From NCBI GenBank assembly GCA_017552965.1, contig JAFZNQ010000003.1, positions 1 through 64,000 on the forward strand: a DNA stretch of 64,000 bases. The letters are read 5' to 3'. Positions within the stretch are counted from its first letter, which is position 1; each line of letters begins with the position of its first letter. This document shows positions 44,951-53,292 of the stretch, in pieces. The notes beneath the pieces are model-generated. The model was not told the origin of the DNA and did no database searches. It saw only the letters and a program-made list of their open reading frames with translations. Made by a program: the position numbers and the translations under genes. This DNA comes from Abditibacteriota bacterium. Its GTDB lineage: Bacteria; Armatimonadota; UBA5829.

Positions 44951-46234
44951 TTATTTGATCGCCGCAAAGCCCTTTTCCAGGTCGGCGATGATGTCGTCTA
45001 TGTGCTCGGTGCCTATGGAAAGGCGTATGGTGCCCTGACCTATGCCCTGGTCAGCCAGCTCTTCTTCGGTGAGCTGGGAATGGGTGGTGGAGGCCGGGTG
45101 GATCACCAGGCTCTTCACGTCCGCCACGTTGGCCAGCAGACTGAATATCTCCAGGTTGTCTATGAACTTCCAGGCAGCCTCCCTGCCGCCCTTGATGTCA
45201 AAGGTGAATATGGAGGCGCCGCCCCGGGGGAAGTATTTCTCATACAGAGCGTGGTCGGGATGCTCCGGCAGAGAAGGATGGTTCACCTTTTCCACCAAAG
45301 GATGGCCGGCCAGATATTCCACCACTTTGGCGGCGTTTTCGGCGTGGCGGTCCAGCCTCAGGGAAAGGGTCTCCACGCCCTGCAGCAGCAGAAAAGCGTT
45401 GAAGGGCGAAATGGTGGCGCCGGTGTCCCGGAGAAGGATGGCCCGGATGTAGGTGACAAAGGCCGCAGGGCCCACAGCCTCATAGAAGGATACGCCGTGA
45501 TAGCTGGGGTTGGGGGCCGCTATATTGGGGTATTTGCCGCTTTTGCTCCAGTCAAACCTGCCCGATTCCACGATGATGCCGCCCAGAGTGGTGCCGTGGC
45601 CGCCTATGAACTTGGTGGCGGAATGGACCACCACGTCCGCTCCGTGCTCGATGGGCCTGATAAGGTAGGGGGTGCCGAAGGTGTTGTCTATCACCGAGGG
45701 TATGCCGTGGCTGTGGGCTATCTCGGATACCTTGTCTATATCGGGAATGTCGCTGTTGGGGTTGCCCAGTGTCTCCATAAATATGGCTCTGGTATCGGGC
45801 TCGATGGCCTTTTCCACCTGGTCAAGGTCGTGGATGTCCACGAAGGTGGTTCTGATGCCGTACTGTGGCAGGGTGTGGGCCAGCAGATTGTAGGTGCCGC
45901 CGTAAATGGTCTTCTGGGCCACTATATGCCCGCCGTTGGCCGCCAGCGCCTGAATGGTGTAGGTGATGGCCGCCGCGCCGGAAGCCAGCGCCAGCGCCGC
46001 GCTGCCGCCCTCCAGAGCCGCCAGCCTCTTTTCCAGCACGTCCTGAGTGGAATTGGTGAGCCGGCCGTAGATGTTGCCCGCGTCCGCCAGACCAAAACGG
46101 TCTGCCGCGTGCTTGCTGTTGTGGAACACATAAGAAGTGGTCTGATAAATGGGTACCGCCCTCGCGTCGGTGGCGGGGTCTGCCTGCTCCTGTCCCACGT
46201 GGAGCTGCAGGGTCTCAAACTTGTATTTGCTCAT
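44951..46234 (-). CDS. metY: O-acetylhomoserine sulfhydrylase (MetY)
   Basis: 427 residues. '[20 protein letters not shown]' is the typical MetY N-terminus, '[20 protein letters not shown]' is the pyridoxal-ring loop, and the PLP lysine is in '[19 protein letters not shown]'. The C-terminal '[20 protein letters not shown]' is diagnostic for the MetY/MetZ group. It makes homocysteine (or cysteine) from O-acetylhomoserine and sulfide. It is the promoter-proximal gene of metY-cysK, transcribed from a consensus promoter at 46327-46355, with AAGGAG before the ATG. Confidence 0.94.
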   Translation of the reverse strand: MSKYKFETLQLHVGQEQADPATDARAVPIYQTTSYVFHNSKHAADRFGLADAGNIYGRLTNSTQDVLEKRLAALEGGSAALALASGAAAITYTIQALAANGGHIVAQKTIYGGTYNLLAHTLPQYGIRTTFVDIHDLDQVEKAIEPDTRAIFMETLGNPNSDIPDIDKVSEIAHSHGIPSVIDNTFGTPYLIRPIEHGADVVVHSATKFIGGHGTTLGGIIVESGRFDWSKSGKYPNIAAPNPSYHGVSFYEAVGPAAFVTYIRAILLRDTGATISPFNAFLLLQGVETLSLRLDRHAENAAKVVEYLAGHPLVEKVNHPSLPEHPDHALYEKYFPRGGASIFTFDIKGGREAAWKFIDNLEIFSLLANVADVKSLVIHPASTTHSQLTEEELADQGIGQGTIRLSIGTEHIDDIIADLEKGFAAIK

Positions 46235-46326
46235 AGTGTCGATCTCCTTGAAAATGTGACTGCAAATAATGAAAAATCCTGTAAGCCCGGGGAAAACAAT
46301 GGATGGTGTATCCCCGTCCGATTTTA

Positions 46327-46363
46327 ATTATACCACTATCTGCCTACTGTGTCAATAGGTAAT
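46327..46363 (-). promoter_or_regulatory. metY-cysK promoter with candidate Rrf2 operator
   Basis: Minus strand: TTGACA (46350-46355), 17-bp spacer, TATAAT (46327-46332), a consensus sigma-70 promoter. AATAGGTAAT (46354-46363, plus-strand sense) overlaps the -35, and CCTACT (46343-46348) lies 5 bp before it. The same pair of words occurs at the Rrf2 gene promoter (46870-46898). This is consistent with repression by the neighbouring Rrf2 protein. Confidence 0.65.
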
Positions 46364-46394
46364 TAAACTTTTTTTGAGACGTTTTTTTTACTCC

Positions 46395-46846
46395 GCCGTC
46401 ATCCCAACGCCCAAACGAAGTGAGGGCGTTGGAGATCTGTGGGGGGACCGACGGCCAAAGGCCGTTGGGGGGGCCACGCCGGCGGAGAATTAGTCCCGTT
46501 CAGACACAACGTCACTTCGGCGGTGAGGGCAACTCTTGCCCTCATCGGTAAGAAGTCCCCTTCAAACGAAACGCGAGCCCGGGCCGCGGACCGGCCCAAC
46601 GGGACAGAGTGAAACGCTCACTTGGTCATTTTGTCAGGACCATGGACCGGCCCCTCCCCATTTGCATATATGCCGTCGGTGTCCCCGGAAGCACTTCGGT
46701 ACCCCGCTTATATGGCCCCTTCCACCAGCCCGCTCCCGCAAGCGGGAGTAAGGAACGGGCTGGCGGACCCTCCATAGATCCCTTACCCCAAATCGCGTAA
46801 TGCTGTGGCATTACACATATGCGATTTCCGCCGGGATGACGCGGGG
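46395..46846 (+). repeat. Mosaic intergenic repeat, copy D with modules 1 and 2
   Basis: Module 1 (about 46405-46480, 'AACGCCCAAACGAAGTGAGG'...) is the reverse complement of part of copy E, module 2 (about 46482-46560) matches copy C, and the core (46642-46846) matches copies A-C. Its tetraloop stem is GCAC-TTCG-GTAC, with one unpaired position, and GGAAATCGC is altered to CCAAATCGC. The element fills the space between the metY and Rrf2 promoters. Confidence 0.85.
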
Positions 46847-46861
46847 TTTGGGGGAGGCGGC

Positions 46862-46898
46862 TTGAATTTCCTACTTACCTTGCGGTATAATAGGTAAT
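46862..46898 (+). promoter_or_regulatory. Promoter and operator of the Rrf2 regulator
   Basis: TTGAAT (46862-46867), 18-bp spacer, TATAAT (46886-46891). CCTACT (46870-46875) lies in the spacer and AATAGGTAAT (46889-46898) overlaps the -10. TTACC (46875-46879) and GGTAA (46893-46897) also form an inverted repeat. Autoregulation by the downstream Rrf2 protein is likely. Confidence 0.62.
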
Positions 46899-46917
46899 GG
46901 ATGTGCGGAGGCAACAT

Positions 46918-47316
46918 ATGATATCTACAAAAGGACGCTATGCTCTGCGGGTCATGCTGGACCTGGCCGAAAACGGAGCGGAGGGCTTCACTCCCCTGAA
47001 GGACATTGCCGACAGGCAGGAGATCAGCAAAAAGTATCTGGAGATCATAGTCAAGGAGCTGGTGCAGGGCAAGATGCTGCTGGCGGTCAGCGGCAAGGGC
47101 GGCGGCTACAAACTGGCCCGACGGCCGGAGGAATATTCCCTGGGCGAGATACTGGAGCTCATGGAGGGGACCCTGTCTCCGGTGGCCTGCCTGGCGGACA
47201 AGGACTACCGGTGCGACCGCAGAGCCGGCTGCAAGACCCTGCCCTTGTGGACGGAATACGACCGTATGACCCGCGATTTCTTTTACGGCAGGACCCTGGC
47301 GGATCTGATGAAATGA
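46918..47316 (+). CDS. Rrf2-family regulator with three cysteines (IscR/NsrR-like)
   Basis: 132 residues from ATG 46918 (MISTKGRYALRVMLDLAENG), with GGAGG upstream. The N-terminal winged helix-turn-helix includes 'IADRQEISKKYLEIIVKELV'. C91, C99 and C105 (C-x7-C-x5-C, 'ACLADKDYRCDRRAGC') match the Fe-S-binding pattern of IscR/NsrR-type Rrf2 proteins, unlike CymR, which lacks them. The gene lies across from metY-cysK with matching promoter words, so it probably controls those genes in response to Fe-S or sulfur status. 'KGGGYKLAR' is the wing. The precise ligand is inferred. Confidence 0.88.
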   Translation: MISTKGRYALRVMLDLAENGAEGFTPLKDIADRQEISKKYLEIIVKELVQGKMLLAVSGKGGGYKLARRPEEYSLGEILELMEGTLSPVACLADKDYRCDRRAGCKTLPLWTEYDRMTRDFFYGRTLADLMK

Positions 47317-47360
47317 CGTGGCCGCTCCCGCGTTTTTTCACCTGCTTCTCCTAAGTATGG

Positions 47361-47366
47361 TATAAT
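47361..47366 (+). promoter_or_regulatory. -10 box before the flavin reductase/rfb operon
   Basis: TATAAT at 47361-47366, 59 bp before the flavin reductase start. No clear -35 is seen, so this is tentative. Confidence 0.35.
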
Positions 47367-47425
47367 GTTATATAGATAAAGAAGCGTCCGGACTATCGCT
47401 TCTGCCCGGACGGGAGGAATGACTT

Positions 47426-47899
47426 ATGAAGCTTGACACAGATATATTTTCACTGTTTGACCAAAAATGGGCGCTGCTCTGCTCCGGCACCGCAGCAGAC
47501 CACAACGCCATGACCGTCAGCTGGGGCGGGCTGGGCACCCTGTGGGGCAAGCCTGCCGCCACCGTGTACGTGCGGCATTCCCGCCACACCTACGGATATA
47601 TGAATACCCACGATCTGTTTACCCTGAGCTTTTTCCCCGAGGACTGCCGCCGGGCCCTGGAGGTCATGGGCAGCGTGTCCGGCAGGGACACGGACAAGGA
47701 CGCGGCCGCCGGCCTGACGCCGAAGCCCCTGGAGGGCTGCGTGGCTTATGAGGAAGCGGAGCTGGTCCTGGTGTGCCGGGTCATGATGAGTCAGGACATG
47801 GATCCCGACGCCATCCCCGAAGACGCCCTGCAGTTCTATCCCGACAAGGACTGGCACCGTATCTATATAGGCGAAGTCGTGGATATCATACGAAAATAG
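47426..47899 (+). CDS. Flavin reductase-domain protein
   Basis: 157 residues. '[20 protein letters not shown]' and '[17 protein letters not shown]', with 'FTLSFFP', match flavin reductase-like FMN-binding (PF01613) proteins. They bind FMN and reduce flavin with NAD(P)H, or act as small flavoproteins of unknown role. GGAGGAATGACTT precedes the ATG. It ends 4 bp before rfbA, so it is probably co-transcribed with the rhamnose genes, though the functional link is unclear. Confidence 0.8.
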   Translation: MKLDTDIFSLFDQKWALLCSGTAADHNAMTVSWGGLGTLWGKPAATVYVRHSRHTYGYMNTHDLFTLSFFPEDCRRALEVMGSVSGRDTDKDAAAGLTPKPLEGCVAYEEAELVLVCRVMMSQDMDPDAIPEDALQFYPDKDWHRIYIGEVVDIIRK

Positions 47900-47903
47900 C
47901 GAT

Positions 47904-48791
47904 ATGAAAGGCATCATTCTGGCCGGCGGCGCCGGCAGCAGGCTCTATCCTCTCACTCTGGTGACCAGCAAGCAGCTGCTGCCCGTGTATGACAAGCCCA
48001 TGATCTACTACCCCCTGTCCACCCTGATGCTGGCCGGGATAAGGGACATCCTGATCATATCCACTCCCGCGGATTTGCCCAATTTCCGGCGGCTCCTGGG
48101 AGACGGCTCCGGTCTCGGCATCAGGCTGTCCTACAAGGAGCAGCCCTCCCCCGACGGCCTGGCTCAGGCCTTTATACTGGGCGAGGAGTTCATAGGCGGC
48201 GAAGCCTGCGCCATGATACTGGGCGACAACATCTTTTACGGCAACGGCCTGGGCAGCCTGCTGAGGGAAGCGGGACGGACTGCCGCGGAGCAGCATCTCG
48301 CCACCGTGTTCGGCTATTACGTCCACGACCCTGAGAGGTTCGGGGTGGTGGAGTTCGACTCGGACTGGAAGGCCGTGTCCATAGAGGAAAAGCCGGCCAG
48401 CCCCCGGTCCGGCTATGCCGTCACGGGCGTGTATTTTTATCCGGCGGGGGTCAGCGATATGGCAAAGGCCGTCAGGCCCTCCGCCCGGGGAGAGCTGGAG
48501 ATCACCACTCTCAACGAGATGTATCTCAGGGAGGGCAGGCTCATGGTCCGTCTGCTGGGCCGGGGCTTTGCCTGGCTGGACACCGGCACCTTTGAAAGCC
48601 TCGCCCGAGCCTCTGCCTTTGTGGAAATGGTGGAAAACCAGCAGGGGATCACCATCTCCGCTCCGGAGGAGATAGCCTACGTAAACGGTTGGACGGACTC
48701 GCAGACGCTGCTGCAGGCTGCCGAAAGATACGCCAATTCGCCCTACGGACAGCACCTGGCCAGAGTCGCCAAAGGAGATATCAAGTATTGA
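47904..48791 (+). CDS. rfbA: Glucose-1-phosphate thymidylyltransferase
   Basis: 295 residues (RfbA family about 290). '[20 protein letters not shown]' then '[15 protein letters not shown]' is the nucleotide-binding signature; 'ILGDNIFYG' and '[17 protein letters not shown]' are the sugar-phosphate/metal motifs. It forms dTDP-glucose from dTTP and glucose 1-phosphate, the first step of dTDP-rhamnose synthesis. It starts 4 bp after the flavin reductase stop and overlaps rfbC, so the genes form an operon (order A-C-D-B). Confidence 0.96.
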   Translation: MKGIILAGGAGSRLYPLTLVTSKQLLPVYDKPMIYYPLSTLMLAGIRDILIISTPADLPNFRRLLGDGSGLGIRLSYKEQPSPDGLAQAFILGEEFIGGEACAMILGDNIFYGNGLGSLLREAGRTAAEQHLATVFGYYVHDPERFGVVEFDSDWKAVSIEEKPASPRSGYAVTGVYFYPAGVSDMAKAVRPSARGELEITTLNEMYLREGRLMVRLLGRGFAWLDTGTFESLARASAFVEMVENQQGITISAPEEIAYVNGWTDSQTLLQAAERYANSPYGQHLARVAKGDIKY

Positions 48792-49357
48792 CCACCCACA
48801 GCGGCAACTTCACCTTTCACACCACCTCCCTTGAAGGAGTGTATATCATAGACGTCAAGGCCTTCGGCGACCGCCGGGGATACTTTATGGAGACCTACAG
48901 GGAGTCCGATTTTGACGCGGCCGGCCTCAGATACCGCTTTGTGCAGGACAACCAGTCCTCCAGCTCAAAAGGGGTGCTGAGAGGGCTGCATTTTCAGAAG
49001 ACCCATCCTCAGGCCAAGCTGGTGCGGGTGCTGGCGGGCGAGGTGTTTGACGTGGCCGTGGATCTGCGCAGAGGCAGCCCCACCTACGGACAGTGGACGG
49101 GAGTCCTGCTGTCCGGGGACAACCGGCGGCTCTTTATGGTGCCCCGGGGCTTTGCCCACGGCTTTCAGGTGGTGTCGGACTATGCGGAATTCGCGTATAA
49201 ATGCGATGATATATACCATCCCGAGGACGAGGGAGGCATCAGGTGGAACGACCCGGATATAGGCGTCAGGTGGCCTCTGCCGGACGAGGTGATACTCAGC
49301 GACAAGGACCGGGTCTGCCCCTTCTTCGCGGACAGCAGGCCGGAGTTTGACTTATGA
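48788..49357 (+). CDS. rfbC: dTDP-4-dehydrorhamnose 3,5-epimerase
   Basis: 189 residues from a TTG at 48788, the second base of which begins rfbA's TGA stop (TTGA, 4-nt overlap), with AAAGGAGATA upstream. A longer in-frame start at 48689 would lie inside rfbA and lacks a ribosome binding site. The cupin fold shows '[12 protein letters not shown]', '[19 protein letters not shown]' with the catalytic His, '[13 protein letters not shown]', and '[11 protein letters not shown]'. Converts dTDP-4-keto-6-deoxyglucose to the L-lyxo form. The unusual start couples its translation to rfbA. Confidence 0.94.
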   Translation: MTTHSGNFTFHTTSLEGVYIIDVKAFGDRRGYFMETYRESDFDAAGLRYRFVQDNQSSSSKGVLRGLHFQKTHPQAKLVRVLAGEVFDVAVDLRRGSPTYGQWTGVLLSGDNRRLFMVPRGFAHGFQVVSDYAEFAYKCDDIYHPEDEGGIRWNDPDIGVRWPLPDEVILSDKDRVCPFFADSRPEFDL

Positions 49358-50274
49358 AGGTGTTGGTGACGGGGGTCAACGGCCAGCTGGGCCACGACCT
49401 GATGAACCTGCTTGCCGCGGAGGGAGTCTGCGCTCTCGGCGCGGATATCACCCCGGCCTACGGCGGCATAGCCGACGGCTCCGCCGTCACCGGCATGCCT
49501 TATGAGCCTCTTGATATCACCGACAGAGACGCGGTCATGAGAGTCACGGAGGCCTTCGGGCCGGACCGGGTGGTCCACTGCGCTGCCTGGACCCGGGTGG
49601 ATGACGCCGAAGAACACGCCGAGGCCTGCCGCCGGGTCAACGCCTTCGGCACCCGTTACGTCGCCGAGGCCTGCCGGGCCGCCGGAGCCGTCATGATCTA
49701 CGTATCCACGGACTACGTGTTCGGCGGCGGAGGTGAGGCCCCCCGGGACCCCGACTCCTCTGCTTTTGCCCCGCTGAACGTTTACGGGGAGACCAAGCTG
49801 GAAGGGGAGCGGGCCGTCAGGGAGTTGGTCACAAATTACTACATAGTGCGCACCTCCTGGGTGTTCGGTCTCAGCGGAGCCAACTTTGTCAGGACCATGC
49901 TGCGTCTGGGCAGGACCCGGCAGGAGCTGCAGGTGGTCTGCGACCAGATCGGCTCCCCCACCTACTCCCGGGATCTGGCGGTCTTGCTGACGGAGATGCT
50001 CCGGAGCGACAGATACGGCGTCTATCACGCTGCCAACTCCGGAGGCTATATTAGCTGGTATGACTTTGCCCGGGAGATCCTTGCGCAGGCGGGATCGGAG
50101 GCGAGGGTCCTGCCCGTGACCACTTCCGAATACGGCGCCGCCCGGGCGGCCCGGCCGGCAAACAGCCGGATGGACACCTCCAAGCTGCAGAAAAACGGCT
50201 TTCGGCCGCTGCCACACTGGAAGGACGCTCTCGGGCGGTATTTGAAAGAGCTGAAGGACTGCTGCCATGAATAA
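49354..50274 (+). CDS. rfbD: dTDP-4-dehydrorhamnose reductase
   Basis: 306 residues. 'VTGVNGQLGHDLMNLL' is the NAD(P)-binding turn, 'YVSTDYVFGG' the strand with the catalytic Thr, and 'NVYGETKLEGERAV' the YxxxK motif. Reduces dTDP-4-keto-rhamnose to dTDP-L-rhamnose with NAD(P)H. Overlaps rfbC by 4 nt and rfbB by 8 nt. 'IVRTSWVFGLSGANFV' is the typical substrate segment. Confidence 0.95.
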   Translation: MKVLVTGVNGQLGHDLMNLLAAEGVCALGADITPAYGGIADGSAVTGMPYEPLDITDRDAVMRVTEAFGPDRVVHCAAWTRVDDAEEHAEACRRVNAFGTRYVAEACRAAGAVMIYVSTDYVFGGGGEAPRDPDSSAFAPLNVYGETKLEGERAVRELVTNYYIVRTSWVFGLSGANFVRTMLRLGRTRQELQVVCDQIGSPTYSRDLAVLLTEMLRSDRYGVYHAANSGGYISWYDFAREILAQAGSEARVLPVTTSEYGAARAARPANSRMDTSKLQKNGFRPLPHWKDALGRYLKELKDCCHE

Positions 50275-51316
50275 CACGATACTGGTCACCGGCGGAGCCG
50301 GCTTTATCGGCTCCAACTTTATCTACATGCTGCTGAAGGAACGGCCTGATGCGCAGATTGTGTGCGTGGACTCTCTCACCTACGCCGCCAATATCCACAC
50401 CCTTTCCGAAGCCCTGCGGGACCCCCGTGTCAGATTTGCGCGGGAGGACATCCGGAACAGAGAGGGGATATACAGGCTCTTCGAAGAGACAAGGCCCCGG
50501 GCGGTGGTCAATTTTGCCGCCGAGTCCCACGTGGACCGCAGTATAGAGGATCCGTCCCTGTTCCTGGAGACCAACGTGCTGGGGACGGCGGTGCTGATGG
50601 ACGCCTGTCTGAGATACGGGGCGGAACGGTTTCATCAGGTGGGCACCGACGAGGTCTATGGTGACCTGCCTCTGGACAGGCCGGACCTCCTCTTCACGGA
50701 GCAGACGCCCCTGCGCGCCTCCTCGCCCTATTCCGTTTCCAAGGCATCGGCGGACCTGCTGGTCATGGCATATCACCGCACCTACGGTCTGCCCGTTACC
50801 ATTTCCCGTTGCTCCAACAACTACGGGCCCTACCAGTTTCCCGAAAAACTTATTCCGCTGATGATCAACAACGCCCTTCACGACAGGCCGCTGCCCGTCT
50901 ATGGCAGAGGCGTCAACGTGAGAGACTGGCTCTACGTCCGGGACCACTGCCTGGGCATACTGGCCGCGCTGGAAAAAGGCAGAGTCGGCCAGGTTTACAA
51001 CCTGGGCGGCCACAACGAGAAGTCCAACATAGAGATAGTGCGGCTGATACTGGCGGCTCTGGGCAAGCCCGAGAGCCTCATCACCTTTGTCACGGACCGC
51101 AAGGGCCACGATCTCAGATACGCCATAGACCCCTCCAAGGCCGCCGCGGAGCTGGGCTGGCAGCCCTCCGTCCCCTTTGAAGAGGGCATAGGCATGACGG
51201 TTGGATGGTATCTGGAGCATATGGACTGGCTGGAGGAATGTACCGGCGGGGAATACGTCAGGTATTACGATCAGATGTACGGAGACCGGGACGCCGAGCC
51301 CGGGACTCTCCGGTGA
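50267..51316 (+). CDS. rfbB: dTDP-glucose 4,6-dehydratase
   Basis: 349 residues. 'VTGGAGFIGSNFIYMLLK' (NAD loop), 'VGTDEVYGDLPLDR' (the Asp-Glu active-site pair after Thr), 'SPYSVSKASADLLVMAYHRT' (catalytic YxxxK) and 'NNYGPYQFPEKLIPLMI' are all typical. It makes dTDP-4-keto-6-deoxyglucose, the shared precursor of rhamnose and of 4-amino-6-deoxy sugars. It is the only recognisable 4,6-dehydratase in the window and so the best candidate to feed the aminotransferase at 23045-24340. Overlaps rfbD by 8 nt. Confidence 0.96.
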   Translation: MNNTILVTGGAGFIGSNFIYMLLKERPDAQIVCVDSLTYAANIHTLSEALRDPRVRFAREDIRNREGIYRLFEETRPRAVVNFAAESHVDRSIEDPSLFLETNVLGTAVLMDACLRYGAERFHQVGTDEVYGDLPLDRPDLLFTEQTPLRASSPYSVSKASADLLVMAYHRTYGLPVTISRCSNNYGPYQFPEKLIPLMINNALHDRPLPVYGRGVNVRDWLYVRDHCLGILAALEKGRVGQVYNLGGHNEKSNIEIVRLILAALGKPESLITFVTDRKGHDLRYAIDPSKAAAELGWQPSVPFEEGIGMTVGWYLEHMDWLEECTGGEYVRYYDQMYGDRDAEPGTLR

Positions 51317-51326
51317 GGACGGGTAT

Positions 51327-52496
51327 ATGAAAGGCGCCGACGAACTCGCAGCCGGCAACGCCGGGCTGCTGCTGTCCCTGATAAGGCTTGTCCTGACCGG
51401 GGAGGCCGGCGACGGTCTCGGGGAGGTCACCGAGGAGCAGGCGCAGGCCGCGCTGGGGCTGGCCCGCCGCCAGTCCCTGGAGGCCATGGCCGCCGAAGGG
51501 CTGCTGCGGGTCGGGAAATGGCCGGAGGAGCTGCAGAAACAGCTGAAAAACGTCTGCTACAGGCAGCTCCTTTACAGCGAGCTGCAGGCCGAAGAACGGC
51601 GCAAGGTTTACGCCCTGCTGGAAGAAGCCGGAGCGGAATACGTGCCCCTCAAGGGCGACATCATAGCGTCACTGTATCCCGAGCCCTATATGCGCCGGAG
51701 CAGCGACGTGGATATACTGATACGCGAAGAAAAGCTCGGGGAAGTGGGGGAGCGGCTGAAACAGGCCGGCTTCAAACTGGCGGTGGTGTCGGGCCACGAC
51801 CATCACTACGTTTCCGACAGGCTGTCCCTGGAGCTTCACTATCAGCTGGAGGGCAGCGGCCTGTTTACCGACGCGCCCAGCATACTGGACAGGGTGTGGG
51901 ACTACGTGATCCCTGCTCCGGACTCTCTGCGGCGGGATATGACCGGCGCCTTTTGTTATTTTTACACCACTGCCCATATAGTCAGACATTTTCTGCTGAC
52001 GGGGGGCTGCGGCCTGCGCAGCGTCATAGACCTGTGGCTTTTGCGCCGGAGCACCGAGTCCGAGGCGGAGCAGCGGGACGGCTTTTTGCGGCAGCACGGG
52101 CTGAAGACCTTTTCCGACGAGATATGCGGCCTGGGGGAAGACCTATTCGGCAACAGCGGCCGCGACCCGGACCCGGGGCTGCTGGAGGTGGTGTTCGGAG
52201 GCACCGTTTTCCGGTCGGACGAGGGGCAGGAGCTGGGCAACATAGCCCGGCAGGACGGCAGGCTGAGGCACGTGGTCAGGATCGTCTTTCCGCCTCTTGC
52301 CATCCTGGAAAACACCTATCCGGTGATGAGGGGGCGGCCCTGGATGTATCCCGGGATCGTGGTGTACAGGCTGTTCAAGGGCGTGTGGTTTGCCAGAAGG
52401 AATATAGACCGCATGTCCGCCATCACCGGGGCGGACCGGGAGGAAGTGCAAAAACGCCGGGCCGTCCTGCAGCAGCTGGACCTGCTGAAAAAGTAG
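51327..52496 (+). CDS. Nucleotidyltransferase-like protein (PF14907-type)
   Basis: 389 residues from ATG 51327, with GAGGAC before it, 10 bp after rfbB. The core 'GAEYVPLKGDIIASLYPEPY' followed by 'MRRSSDVDILIREEKLGEVG' is the GS-like nucleotidyltransferase fold (DxD = DVD) of the PF14907 family. The C-terminal 150 residues are helical and unassigned. Such proteins often sit near surface-polysaccharide genes but the substrate is not known. Being last in the rfb operon, it could act on a sugar or polymer end. Confidence 0.75.
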   Translation: MKGADELAAGNAGLLLSLIRLVLTGEAGDGLGEVTEEQAQAALGLARRQSLEAMAAEGLLRVGKWPEELQKQLKNVCYRQLLYSELQAEERRKVYALLEEAGAEYVPLKGDIIASLYPEPYMRRSSDVDILIREEKLGEVGERLKQAGFKLAVVSGHDHHYVSDRLSLELHYQLEGSGLFTDAPSILDRVWDYVIPAPDSLRRDMTGAFCYFYTTAHIVRHFLLTGGCGLRSVIDLWLLRRSTESEAEQRDGFLRQHGLKTFSDEICGLGEDLFGNSGRDPDPGLLEVVFGGTVFRSDEGQELGNIARQDGRLRHVVRIVFPPLAILENTYPVMRGRPWMYPGIVVYRLFKGVWFARRNIDRMSAITGADREEVQKRRAVLQQLDLLKK

Positions 52497-52497
52497 G

Positions 52498-53292
52498 CTA
52501 TCTGAAGCGTTTTTTGTATTCGGAGGGGGAGATGCCCTCCCTGCGCTTGAAAAAGGCGGAAAAATAGCCCGGATCGGAAAAATTCATCTCATTGGAGGTT
52601 TCCGTCACGTTCAGACCCTGCTCCAGCAGGGTCTTGGCATATCCCAGCCTCAGGGCGCAAAAGTATTCTATGGGGCTCATGCCCGCGTATTTGTGAAATA
52701 TGTTGCGTATGGCGGTGGCGCACCTGTGGGATACAGACTCCATCTCCTCTGTGGTGATCCCCTTGCACACGTTTTGCTCCATGTAGTGCACCAGCTCGGA
52801 AAAGGTCTGGGCCTCCGCCGACAGAGGCTTGGGCTCGGCCACGGCGGACTCCTTTTGCATCATCATGAGCAGCAGGCTCTCCAGCAGAGACTTCAGGAGG
52901 GTCAGGTCCAGAGGTGTGTGGCTGTGCTTCAGGATCTCCTTTTCCAGCAGCTCCAGCAGGCGCCGCTCCTTGTCCCCCACCGAAAACCGTCCTCCCCTCA
53001 GATGCTTGGTCAGACCCTCGCCCTCAAAGGATATGGTCATGATGGTGACGCTGCCCTGCTCTGCGTTCAGACCGTGGAGCAGGTGAGGGCTGTGGAGCAG
53101 CAGGGCGCCCTTTGACGCCCGGTAAACCCCGGAGCCCGTGGTGAAGATGCAGTCGCCGCTGAGCACGTAGCCCAGCTCCCACATGGGATGGGTCTCTCCC
53201 ATGAACACGAACCGGTTGTAGGTCCTGATAAAGGCTGTGTGGACGGAACGGATCGCTATCTCGGGCGCGATCTCCCTTTTTTCGAATATCAT
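52498..53292 (-). CDS. AraC-family transcriptional regulator
   Basis: 264 residues. The N-terminal half is a cupin-like sensor domain ('GETHPMWELGYVLSGDCIFT'), the C-terminal 100 residues carry two helix-turn-helix units: 'GITTEEMESVSHRCATAIRN' and 'LNVTETSNEMNFSDPGYFSA' followed by 'FFKRREGISPSEYKKRF'. It overlaps the glycerophosphodiesterase stop by 4 nt and lies downstream, so the two form one unit. Its 3' end abuts the plus-strand rfb operon (52496). Ligand unknown, probably a sugar or glycerol-type compound. Confidence 0.88.
   Translation of the reverse strand: MIFEKREIAPEIAIRSVHTAFIRTYNRFVFMGETHPMWELGYVLSGDCIFTTGSGVYRASKGALLLHSPHLLHGLNAEQGSVTIMTISFEGEGLTKHLRGGRFSVGDKERRLLELLEKEILKHSHTPLDLTLLKSLLESLLLMMMQKESAVAEPKPLSAEAQTFSELVHYMEQNVCKGITTEEMESVSHRCATAIRNIFHKYAGMSPIEYFCALRLGYAKTLLEQGLNVTETSNEMNFSDPGYFSAFFKRREGISPSEYKKRFR

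Noticed and set aside
40219-46846. CRISPR array
   Set aside because: The repeats are long, few, irregularly spaced and separated by genes; there are no cas genes and no short uniform spacers.
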